A DNA stretch of 40,238 bases from Acidobacteriota bacterium. GTDB taxonomy: Bacteria > Acidobacteriota > UBA4820 > DSQY01. The notes under the pieces are model-generated. The model had not been told where the DNA came from and did no database searches. It saw only the letters and a program-made list of their open reading frames with translations. How positions within the stretch are numbered: the stretch's first letter is position 1; each line of letters starts with the position of its first letter. Positions 33,499-40,238 of this stretch are shown in pieces. The position numbers and the translations under genes are program-made. The stretch covers positions 1-40,238 of the forward strand of contig JAKBES010000008.1 in assembly GCA_021833665.1 (NCBI GenBank), given 5' to 3'.

Positions 33499-33527
33499 AA
33501 GGTAGCACTCTCCCCCGAGCGTGTCAA
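33499..33527 (-). promoter_or_regulatory. Sigma-70 promoter for the TPR gene
   Basis: A perfect TTGACA (33527-33522 on the minus strand), 17-bp spacer, then TACCTT (33504-33499; three of six matches). The expected start is near 33492, about 30 nt before the ATG. The -35 lies 20 bp from the TATAAT serving the opposite gene. Confidence 0.55.
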
Positions 33528-33547
33528 CGAAGGGACCCTGTTTATAT

Positions 33548-33553
33548 TATAAT
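33548..33553 (+). promoter_or_regulatory. Consensus -10 box upstream of the receiver/GGDEF-like gene
   Basis: A perfect TATAAT within an AT-rich patch (33541-33556), 22 bp before the ATG at 33576. I see no good -35 at 16-18 bp, so an activator or alternative spacing may be needed. Confidence 0.4.
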
Positions 33554-33575
33554 AACAAGGAGAAGGAGGCGCCCC

Positions 33576-35237
33576 ATGGCGCAGGTGCAAGCCAGCCGCG
33601 GAGAGCTCTGGAAGAAGTACTACGACATCAGCCAGGACCAGCTCCAGGAGCTGGACCGCCAGATCGAGGCTCTCGGCCAAGCGCCTTGGGAGCAAGGCCC
33701 CCTGAGATCGGTCCAGCGCGTCTTCCACAACTTCTCCGGTTCGGGCGCCTTGTACTCCGCTCCCCAGGTGAGCGCCCTGGGCGGGGAAGGCGAATACATG
33801 TGCTCGAGCATCCTTCTGGCGGGGCGGGCCATCGGTGAGGGTGAGCTCCAGCAGATCGAAGGCCTGGTGCGCCGAATACGAGCCGAGTTCCAGAACCTCA
33901 TGAACGCCGCGGCCAAGGCGTCCGCGCGTCCGGCCAAACCCGCGCGCGGCATTCCCCTCCTGTTCCTCCTCGCCCCCGAGACCCCCGAAACGAAGGCTCT
34001 TGCGGAGTATCTGAGCAAGCGGCGCGTCCAGGTGGAAATTCTGCCCACCATGGCCGCGGCCGAGCGGAGGCTGGACGCGGGTCTGCCCGATCTCGTGGCC
34101 GTCAGTCTCAAACTGGACGGCGGCTCGGCCTACGATTTCGTGCGAAGCCTGAGGATCATCGAAGGGGAGCCTTCCATCCCCGTTCTTCTCCTTGGCGAGA
34201 GCCAGCGCTTCCTGGACAAGGTCGAAGCCATTCACTGCGGCGCCGATGGTTTCGTGGCGGCCCCTCCCGACCCCGCCACCGTCCTCAAAAAGTTCAAGGC
34301 CATCACGGCCAAGCACAAGGGGGTGGCCTCCAAGATCCTGGTGGTCGAGGACGATCCGGCCCAGGCGCGCTTCGTGGAGGAGTGCCTCGTGACAGGCGGG
34401 TATCAGGTCAGCGTCTGCCAGGACCCGTCTCTTTTCGAGGCCGACCTCTACGCGTTCCACCCCGCCCTGGTCTTGATGGACGTGCTCCTTCCGGGAGCCA
34501 GCGGTTACGACCTCGTGCGATTCATGCGGCAGGAGGAAGGCTTCGCGGCGATCCCCGTGATCTTCATCACGACCGAGGGGCAACGCCGAAGCCAGATCCT
34601 CGCCGCCGAAGCGGGAGGAGATGACTTCCTGGCCAAACCCGTCACGGCGGAAGATCTTCTCTCCATCGTGCGGTCCAGGCTGGCGAGGCACAGGGGTCTG
34701 CAGGACCTGATGGACCACGACGACCTGACGGGGCTTCTGGCTCATACGCCTTTCCTGCGCGAGGCCCGCCTCTGCCTGACCCGTTACAGCCGGCGGAAGA
34801 TCGCCTACGCCGCGGTTTTGTTCCAGGTGGATCGCCTGGACGAGCACGCGGCCCGGTACGGCGCCAAAGCGGGTGACACACTCGTAGTGGGCCTCGCCAA
34901 GTTCCTCCAGCGAAGAATTCGCCAGACGGACGTCATGGGCCGGTACGGAGACCAAGAGCTCTCGGTCGTCCTGGAGCACCTCTCGGAAACGGACGCCCTG
35001 CGGCTCATCCAGCGCCTGCAACAGGAGTTCCTGTCCATCGAACATCCCATCGGGGGAGATCGCAATCTCCGGGCCACGTTCAGCGCCGGCATCGCCATGG
35101 CCGGCCCTCACATGAAGACCCTCAAGGACTGGCTCGATCACGCGGGCGCGGCCCTCCAAGACGCCGTTCGGCAGGGCGGCAACAGGACGATTTTTTTCGG
35201 GCGGGCCGGCGGTGAGGCTACTTCCCCATCATCCTGA
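33576..35237 (+). CDS. Hpt / pseudo-receiver / receiver / degenerate GGDEF signalling protein
   Basis: A 553-residue multidomain protein. Residues 1-115 look like an Hpt domain with candidate H51 (FHNFSGSGALY). Residues 125-245 form a receiver fold with S177 where the phospho-aspartate should be (DLVAVSLKLDG), so it is a pseudo-receiver. Residues 252-370 form an intact receiver with D259/D260, D302 (LVLMDVLLP) and K354. Residues 382-545 are a GGDEF-like domain whose signature reads GDQEL (458-462) in place of GG(D/E)EF, so diguanylate cyclase activity is unlikely. It could be a phosphorelay scaffold. The start follows AAGGAGG by six bases. Its 3' end overlaps holA by 20 bp tail to tail. Confidence 0.85.
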   Translation: MAQVQASRGELWKKYYDISQDQLQELDRQIEALGQAPWEQGPLRSVQRVFHNFSGSGALYSAPQVSALGGEGEYMCSSILLAGRAIGEGELQQIEGLVRRIRAEFQNLMNAAAKASARPAKPARGIPLLFLLAPETPETKALAEYLSKRRVQVEILPTMAAAERRLDAGLPDLVAVSLKLDGGSAYDFVRSLRIIEGEPSIPVLLLGESQRFLDKVEAIHCGADGFVAAPPDPATVLKKFKAITAKHKGVASKILVVEDDPAQARFVEECLVTGGYQVSVCQDPSLFEADLYAFHPALVLMDVLLPGASGYDLVRFMRQEEGFAAIPVIFITTEGQRRSQILAAEAGGDDFLAKPVTAEDLLSIVRSRLARHRGLQDLMDHDDLTGLLAHTPFLREARLCLTRYSRRKIAYAAVLFQVDRLDEHAARYGAKAGDTLVVGLAKFLQRRIRQTDVMGRYGDQELSVVLEHLSETDALRLIQRLQQEFLSIEHPIGGDRNLRATFSAGIAMAGPHMKTLKDWLDHAGAALQDAVRQGGNRTIFFGRAGGEATSPSS

Positions 35238-36207
35238 GCAGGTGCCTCTCGACGATGGCCCATGGCGGCCCGGGGTCGCCCTTCAAGGCCAGGTCCAGCT
35301 CGAAGAGCGCGCCCAAGGCTTTCCGAACGCGGGTCTCGGGCCACTTGGAAGCGACGCCGAGGAGTTTCTGGGCCGGGAAGGGATGGTTGAACCCCAGGCT
35401 CTTGAAGGGAATGTCCCGCCGCTCCGCCCCTCGCACCTCCAGGCCGTGCATAAGCAACAAGGACCTGAACTGCTTGGCGAGCATGCCCACGAAGAGGAGG
35501 GGCACGGAATCGGGATCCTGGGCGATACGCTGCAGGAGGTCGAGAAAGGGCCTCACCTCGCCCTTGAGGAACGCATCCTGCAGGTCCCACTGCTGGGGCG
35601 TCCCGCCGGCGCCCAGAAGGGCCTCCACGTCCTCCGCTTCAAGGCGCTTCTCCTCGTTCCTGTATAGGCACAGAAGGTCCAAGGCGGAGACGAGCCTCCC
35701 CACGTCTCCGCAGGCCCATTCGTCCAGGGCCGCCGCCGCCGCCGGGGCGATGGAGAAGCCTTCGGCGCGCAGGCGCTTGGTAACGTACTCTCGGCCGTTG
35801 CGGGGCGTGCACGAGCGCGCGGGAACCTTGTCCATGAGGGCTTTCCAACGCGCCGGGACCTTCTTCTCGGAGAGGTCCCCTACCACTTCTACAAGCAGGG
35901 CGGTGGATTTCGCGGGGTTGTCCAGATATCGGCCGAGGGCCTTCAGCAGATCGTCGGAGGCCGATTCGGCCTGCCTCAGGCGAACCACCTGGCGTTCGCT
36001 CCACATGGGGAGGGTATTCAGCTCTACGCCGAGCTGGCCCGGATCGAGGCCGGCCGCTGAAACGTTCGCCGCTCCGTCCTCGCCGCCCCACCGCTTGGCC
36101 CACCCGCGGGAGGCTTCATCCAGGAAGCGGCCGTCCTCCGCCCATAGGAGAAGGTTCTGCGGATAGTTCCCCGCCCCCCCCTTCTCCTTCTTCTCATCAC
36201 TCCGCAC
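35218..36207 (-). CDS. holA: DNA polymerase III delta subunit
   Basis: A 329-residue clamp-loader subunit that opens the beta clamp. It shows HolA-like features: an N-terminal segment with NLLLWAEDGRFLDEA, the LPMWSERQVVRLRQAES strand-helix, a middle segment around GDVGRLVSALDLLCLY, and a C-terminal collar domain (WDLQDAFLKGEVRPFLDLL, then LAKQFRSLLLM). Family identity is weak at sequence level, but the pattern is consistent throughout. The only useful in-frame start is GTG 36207, inside a heptamer array. Upstream is oppC (48 bp), and downstream it overlaps the receiver gene tail to tail. Confidence 0.85.
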   Translation of the reverse strand: MRSDEKKEKGGAGNYPQNLLLWAEDGRFLDEASRGWAKRWGGEDGAANVSAAGLDPGQLGVELNTLPMWSERQVVRLRQAESASDDLLKALGRYLDNPAKSTALLVEVVGDLSEKKVPARWKALMDKVPARSCTPRNGREYVTKRLRAEGFSIAPAAAAALDEWACGDVGRLVSALDLLCLYRNEEKRLEAEDVEALLGAGGTPQQWDLQDAFLKGEVRPFLDLLQRIAQDPDSVPLLFVGMLAKQFRSLLLMHGLEVRGAERRDIPFKSLGFNHPFPAQKLLGVASKWPETRVRKALGALFELDLALKGDPGPPWAIVERHLLRMMGK

Positions 36208-36267
36208 TCCTCACTCCTTTTTACGTTTCACTTTTCACTTTTCACTTTTTACTTCTCACTCCTCTAC
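36194..36267 (-). repeat. Heptamer tandem array (GTGARRA-like) at the oppC-holA junction
   Basis: On the minus strand, from oppC toward holA, the units are GTGAGAA, GTAAAAA, GTGAAAA, GTGAAAA, GTGAAAC, a 10-mer GTAAAAAGGA, GTGAGGA, GTGCGGA, GTGATGA, then GAAG. An imperfect GTAGAGGA precedes them. The oppC stop (TGA) and the holA start (GTG at 36207) both lie in repeat units. Confidence 0.9.
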
Positions 36268-37341
36268 CCTCGGGTCCAGCGCGTCGCGGACCCCATCGCC
36301 CACGAGATTGTACGACAGAACCGTGAGGAAGATGGCGGCGCCCGGGAAGAGGCCCAGCCACCACTCGTCCCAGTAACGCGTCACGAGGTTGAGGATGTTG
36401 CCCCAGGAAGGATCGGGGGGCTGGACCCCGACGCCGAGGAAGGAGATGGCCGCCTCCATGAGGACTGCACCCGCCACGTCGAAGGTGGCGTTCACCAGGA
36501 GGGGCGTCATGGCGTTGGGCAGAATGTGCCGCAAGGCCAGGCGAAGGGGCGAAGCGCCCAGCGCCTTGGCCGCGGCCACGAAGTCGGCTCCTTTCATGCG
36601 CATGAATTCGGCCCGGGCGTACCTCGCCATGCCCGTCCAGGAGGTGGCGGCGATGACCACGGTGATGGTCCAAATGTTGAGGTACTTGGGGTCCATGACC
36701 GCCACCGCCGCGAGAATGAGGAAGAAGGTGGGAAAGCAGGCCATGACTTCGATCAGCCTTGATACGATGAGGAGATCCAGCCAGCCGCCGGCGTAGCCGG
36801 CCACGGCCCCCACCGCCACGCCCAGGAGGCCCGAGAGGCCCACGGCCAGGAGGCCCACGAGCAGGGACACCTTGGCCCCGTGCAGAACCCTGCTCAGCAC
36901 GTCCCGGCCGCTGTCGTCACAGCCGAAGTAGTGGCCGGTGCGCCAAGACGGCGGCGTGTTCACGTCGTCGAGGCGCTGCTGGAAGGGCGAGAAGGGGACC
37001 GGCGGAAGGAGAACGGAGCTGACCTTGGGATCGGGACGGGTCCTCTGGTTGAGGAGCCAGTCCGGATCCTCCATGAGGCGCAGGCTCACGGCATCCCGTT
37101 TCAGAAGGCGGTTGAGCGGGAACAGGCCGCGGAAGGCCGTAAAATGGGCCGCCCCTTCGTAGCGAATGAAGAGCGGTTCGTTGTTGGCCAGGAGCGGAGC
37201 GAGGTACGCCGCGAGCGCCAGAAGGACAAGGAAGGCGAGACCCTGCACTGCCCCTTTGCGCCGGGCGAAGGTCTGGAAGGCCGAAGGCCCGGGCGCGCCG
37301 TCTTTGGCCTGCTCCCCGTCACGAGGACCCGCGGTTCCCAT
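36256..37341 (-). CDS. Peptide ABC transporter permease, OppC/YejE-like
   Basis: A 361-residue inner-membrane permease of the binding-protein-dependent type. After the first membrane segment (about 33-51) comes a periplasmic loop of over 90 residues, starting NNEPLFIRYEG, longer than in classic OppC and reminiscent of YejE. Five further membrane segments follow; the ATPase-contact 'EAA' loop reads AAAKALGASPLRLALRHILP. FLGVGVQPPDPSWG is the usual OppC C-terminal signature. ATG 37341 begins two bases after the oppB stop. The stop lies in the heptamer array before holA. Confidence 0.9.
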   Translation of the reverse strand: MGTAGPRDGEQAKDGAPGPSAFQTFARRKGAVQGLAFLVLLALAAYLAPLLANNEPLFIRYEGAAHFTAFRGLFPLNRLLKRDAVSLRLMEDPDWLLNQRTRPDPKVSSVLLPPVPFSPFQQRLDDVNTPPSWRTGHYFGCDDSGRDVLSRVLHGAKVSLLVGLLAVGLSGLLGVAVGAVAGYAGGWLDLLIVSRLIEVMACFPTFFLILAAVAVMDPKYLNIWTITVVIAATSWTGMARYARAEFMRMKGADFVAAAKALGASPLRLALRHILPNAMTPLLVNATFDVAGAVLMEAAISFLGVGVQPPDPSWGNILNLVTRYWDEWWLGLFPGAAIFLTVLSYNLVGDGVRDALDPRVEE

Positions 37342-37343
37342 CC

Positions 37344-38393
37344 CTACTCCAGCCTCATCCTTGGATCGGCCACGGAGTACGCCACATCCGTCGCGAGGTT
37401 TGAAAGGAGAACCGCCACGGCGCCCAGGAGCGACTCGGCCATGATGAGGGGATAGTCGCGGCTGTAAATGGCACGGACGTACATCTGGCCCAGGCCCGGC
37501 CAGGAAAAGATCTGCTCGATGATGACGCTGCCCGAGATGAGAGCGGGCAGGAGGATCCCCGATAAGGTCAGGAGCGGGATCAGTGCATTGCGAAGCCCGT
37601 GCCGGTAGAGGACGGCCGCTTCGCTCACCCCCTTGGCCCGTGCCGTGCGGATGTAATCCTGGCTCAGCACGTCCAGGAGGGCACCCCGGGCGAACCGGGA
37701 CAAGAATGCGAGCCCGCCGTAGCTCAGGCAGAGGGCCGGCAAAGCGGCGTGCTTGAGGATGTCCCAGGCCTTTCCCGCCGCGGACATGGCCTCGAACCCA
37801 TCGGAGCGCATGCCGAGAAACGGCAGCCACTGCAGCCGGACTCCGACGAGGAGGATGAGGAGGATGGCCACCCAGAAATTGGGCAGCGAGAAAAGGGCGT
37901 ACAGGGCCACCGAGCTCGCCTTGTCGAACCATCCCCCGCGCCTGGCCGCCGCGTGAAACCCCGTGGGGAGGGCCACCACGGCCATAAGAAAAAGCGCCAG
38001 GGCATTCAGAAAAAGCGTCGCCGCGAACTTGCTGCTCAAGAACTGATTCAGGGCCGACCCCAAGGAGCCGCCTTCCGCGAGGACGCGCGCCGGGGCGTTG
38101 AAGAACACCTCAGAGACGGGCCGCCGCTCCGAGAAGGAATCGCCCATGGATCCCGTGGCCAGGGTCCCCAGCCATCGGCCATATTGGACGTACCAGGGCC
38201 GGTCCAGCCCATACCGCCGCATGAGGGTTTGGTAGTCCTGCGGATTCATCTGCCTCACGGCGGCTTCGCCCGAGGCCTGCGCCGCGGAGAAAGGATTGCC
38301 CGGGGCCAGTTTCATCACCGCAAAGACCACCGCGGTGATGAGCAACACCGTGGGCACCATGAGCACAACGCGGCGAGCGAGGTAGTTCAGCAC
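37344..38393 (-). CDS. Peptide ABC transporter permease, OppB-like
   Basis: A 349-residue permease that forms the channel with the OppC-like protein. It begins MLNYLARRVVLMVPTVLLIT, the normal OppB start, then has a periplasmic domain of about 100 residues (RYGLDRPWYVQYGRWLGTL) and the C-terminal transport domain with RTARAKGVSEAAVLYRHGLR as the ATPase-contact loop. An extra segment of about 25 residues (near VFFNAPARVLAEGGSLG) comes before the second membrane span. GTG 38393 is chosen by family alignment; TTG 38405 adds four residues and neither start has a clear ribosome-binding site. The 129-bp gap to oppA has no gene. Confidence 0.9.
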   Translation of the reverse strand: MLNYLARRVVLMVPTVLLITAVVFAVMKLAPGNPFSAAQASGEAAVRQMNPQDYQTLMRRYGLDRPWYVQYGRWLGTLATGSMGDSFSERRPVSEVFFNAPARVLAEGGSLGSALNQFLSSKFAATLFLNALALFLMAVVALPTGFHAAARRGGWFDKASSVALYALFSLPNFWVAILLILLVGVRLQWLPFLGMRSDGFEAMSAAGKAWDILKHAALPALCLSYGGLAFLSRFARGALLDVLSQDYIRTARAKGVSEAAVLYRHGLRNALIPLLTLSGILLPALISGSVIIEQIFSWPGLGQMYVRAIYSRDYPLIMAESLLGAVAVLLSNLATDVAYSVADPRMRLE

Positions 38394-38522
38394 GGGCGGA
38401 CCCAAGGAGAGAGGTGCGCGGAACGAGGCCCACGGCGAGCCTGGAGGCGACGGGCGGCCTTCACCTCCGCTGTCATCGCGGGTCCACCGGCTCTCTACTT
38501 CGTTGAATCATGAGCCCCGTCA

Positions 38523-40238
38523 CTACCGTAAGTCCTTCGGCACCCACCACTCCTTCACGGACGGATACCAGGTAAACAGCCCGTACCCCGCCCGGCTCAC
38601 CCGGACGTTCTGGAACTTACTGCGCACGGCAATCATCTGGCTCCCCATGAAGAGGTAGGTGTGAGGTTGATCCTGGGCCACCAACTCGTGAATGCGCCAG
38701 AAGGCCCGCTGGCGGGCCCCGCGGTCGAAGGTGCGCTGCTCCGTCTCGATGAGCCGATCTACCTCGGGGCTCCTGTAGGACACGTCGTTCTGCCCCGTCC
38801 CCATGCCATCGGGAAGGAGCTTGGCCTGAGAAGAGTGGAAAAGGCCGTAAGGGTCGGGATCGTCTCCCAGGCTCCAACCCGAGAGGTAGGCCTGAAACTG
38901 GTGCCTGCCGGTGCGGTCCAGGAAAGCGCTCCACTCCACCTTTCGGATGGCCATGGCGACGCCTACCCGCCTCAAGTCCTGCTGGAAAATCTCGAGGAAG
39001 CGCGAGAACTGGTCCACCTCCGCGGGTACCAAACACTCGAAAGCTAGGGGCTTGCCGTCCTTTTCACGGACTCCGTCCCCGTTCCGGTCCCTCCACCCAG
39101 CCTCATCCAGAAGCGCGGCGGCCTTGGCCGGATCGTACGGGTAAGGCTTGATGGCGGGGTTGCTCTCCCAGCTTCCCGGATAGAAGGGTCCTGAACACGC
39201 GACCCCGTGCCCGTCCAGGACCTTGTCCACGACACCCTGGCGGTTCGTGGCATAGGGCATGGCCTGCCGGACCCGCCTGTCTCCGAAAAAAGGGTTGGAG
39301 CCGTCCATGTTCCAACCCAAATAGACGAGTTGACGCCCGTAGTACTCAAACACTGAGGCGCCTCTGAGAAACGCCTTGTCCGCCTTAACCTGGCGCCACT
39401 GCTCCGCGGAGATGGCCGTGAGATCGAGCTGGCCCGTTTGGTAGGCCGCCAGCTGTGTCTGTTCCTGGGGAATGATTTTGAACACCATCGTATCGAGGTG
39501 GGGCCGAGTTCCGAAGTAGCCGAGGTTTGCCTTCAAGACGATACGCTCCCCGCGCTTCCACTCCGCGAAGCGGAAGGGCCCCGTACCGACGGGGCGCGCG
39601 TCCGCGGACCCCCTGTTGAAATCCTGGCCGCGGCCCCTGGCGTAGCCGTAGACGTGCCGGGGCATGATGTGAAGATTCCAGGCCATGAGTCCAGGCGCGT
39701 AAGGCTCCTTCCAGGTCACCTTCACCGTGAAATCATTCGTCTTTTCGACTCTGGCCACGGCCTCAAAGCTCGACCGCTTGTTGATGGCGTCCACGTCGGG
39801 ATCCATGCACGCCTCATAGGTAAAGAGCACGTCATCGGCCGTGAAAGGTTTACCATCATGCCATTTCACGCCTTTACGCAGGTGGAAGGTCGTGGTGATG
39901 TTGTCGGGGGAGTTCTCCCAGGTTTCCGCCAGAACGCCCACGGGGTTCATGTCCTGGTCCACGTCCACGAGCGGGTCATAGATCCACTTGTAGACCAAGT
40001 AGGACACCATATCGTTGGCGATCAACGGATTGAGGGTGACGGCGTCGGCGGGGAGCGCGCGGGTGAACGTGCCGCCGTCTTCCGGGGCCTTGGCCTCCAA
40101 TCCGGGGAGAACCGCCACGGTACGCTCGGCTGGAGACGGGGTGCCTGCCCAGAACGGCGCCGCAAGCCCGCCGGCCAGCATCAGAACCAGGGCCGCGGCC
40201 CACGGCCCTCCCGCCGCCTCCCGCTCCTTCCTGCTCTC
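38523..40238 (-). CDS. Peptide ABC transporter substrate-binding protein (5' end outside window)
   Basis: A periplasmic solute-binding protein of the SBP_bac_5 family, which captures oligopeptides or nickel-type ligands for the permease pair downstream. The frame stays open to the window edge, and the signal-peptide core (WAAALVLMLAGGLAAPF) continues upstream of the ATG at 40181, so the true start is probably outside the window. Family matches are TLNPLIANDMVS, FHLRKGVKWHDGKPFTADDV, ARPVGTGPFRFAEWKRGE, and VRQAMPYATNRQGVVDKVL. No OppD/OppF-type ATPase is visible here. Confidence 0.92.
   Translation of the reverse strand, partial: ESRKEREAAGGPWAAALVLMLAGGLAAPFWAGTPSPAERTVAVLPGLEAKAPEDGGTFTRALPADAVTLNPLIANDMVSYLVYKWIYDPLVDVDQDMNPVGVLAETWENSPDNITTTFHLRKGVKWHDGKPFTADDVLFTYEACMDPDVDAINKRSSFEAVARVEKTNDFTVKVTWKEPYAPGLMAWNLHIMPRHVYGYARGRGQDFNRGSADARPVGTGPFRFAEWKRGERIVLKANLGYFGTRPHLDTMVFKIIPQEQTQLAAYQTGQLDLTAISAEQWRQVKADKAFLRGASVFEYYGRQLVYLGWNMDGSNPFFGDRRVRQAMPYATNRQGVVDKVLDGHGVACSGPFYPGSWESNPAIKPYPYDPAKAAALLDEAGWRDRNGDGVREKDGKPLAFECLVPAEVDQFSRFLEIFQQDLRRVGVAMAIRKVEWSAFLDRTGRHQFQAYLSGWSLGDDPDPYGLFHSSQAKLLPDGMGTGQNDVSYRSPEVDRLIETEQRTFDRGARQRAFWRIHELVAQDQPHTYLFMGSQMIAVRSKFQNVRVSRAGYGLFTWYPSVKEWWVPKDLR

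Noticed and set aside
33462-35159. Continuation of the minus-strand TPR frame across the receiver/GGDEF-like gene
   Set aside because: The added part is an antisense shadow; the TPR gene has a signal peptide, ribosome-binding site and promoter at 33461-33527.
36194-36267. Heptamer array as a CRISPR array or origin iterons
   Set aside because: Units are only seven bases with no unique spacers, and there is no dnaA box cluster or replication initiator gene nearby.

Overview
The window is a GC-rich, densely packed bacterial chromosome segment with about 36 protein-coding genes. I see no tRNA, rRNA, CRISPR array or intact mobile element. LpxK and an LptE-like lipoprotein show an LPS-bearing (diderm) cell, the MreC/MreD/PBP2/RodA set shows a rod-shaped cell, and the Che cluster shows a chemotactic cell. 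CheC, a mammalian-type 6-pyruvoyl-tetrahydropterin synthase and the overall gene mix would suit Acidobacteriota (Holophagae-like) or a deltaproteobacterial relative. That taxonomic guess is inference only.

Layout. (1) 1-8640, plus strand: mreC (5' cut), mreD, mrdA, rodA and a ThiF/MoeB-type E1-like enzyme, joined by 4-8 bp overlaps, then lpxK and priA. This is cell-wall elongation, lipid A synthesis and replication restart. (2) 8661-13710: a TPR protein with its own promoter, a converging lipoprotein/zinc-ribbon pair, dtd, a ferredoxin-NADP reductase, a XerC/D recombinase and a converging DUF4190-like membrane protein. (3) 13764-21120, minus strand: a chemotaxis operon in transcription order amidohydrolase, cheR, a receptor without a sensor domain, cheW, cheY, cheA, cheC and a DUF2752 membrane protein. 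(4) 21248-26145: a PLP sulfur-amino-acid enzyme, a typical 2-Cys peroxiredoxin with a strong terminator, PTPS plus folE, and a secreted Ntn-hydrolase. (5) 26221-28099: rlmN and a lytic transglycosylase. (6) 28204-33461, minus strand: TPR protein, leuS, lptE and an unrecognised membrane protein. (7) 33576-40238: an Hpt/receiver/degenerate-GGDEF protein converging on holA, which follows oppC, oppB and oppA (oppA cut by the window end).

The most unusual structure is a set of short tandem arrays that fill spaces between genes. A heptamer near GTGAGGA lies between the reductase and xerD, and between oppC and holA. An octamer near GATGAGGA lies between leuS and lptE. In all three the downstream start codon is inside a repeat unit, and the units also carry GAGG/AGGAG ribosome-binding sequence. 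For xerD and holA the start lies in the penultimate unit, so two unrelated proteins are predicted to begin with nearly the same residues, MRS(E/D)EK. The octamer also occurs as two opposed four-unit arrays between convergent genes at 28108-28198. Several candidate promoters (8661, 26221, 32298) sit so close to their genes that transcripts would have leaders of only about 15-20 nt.
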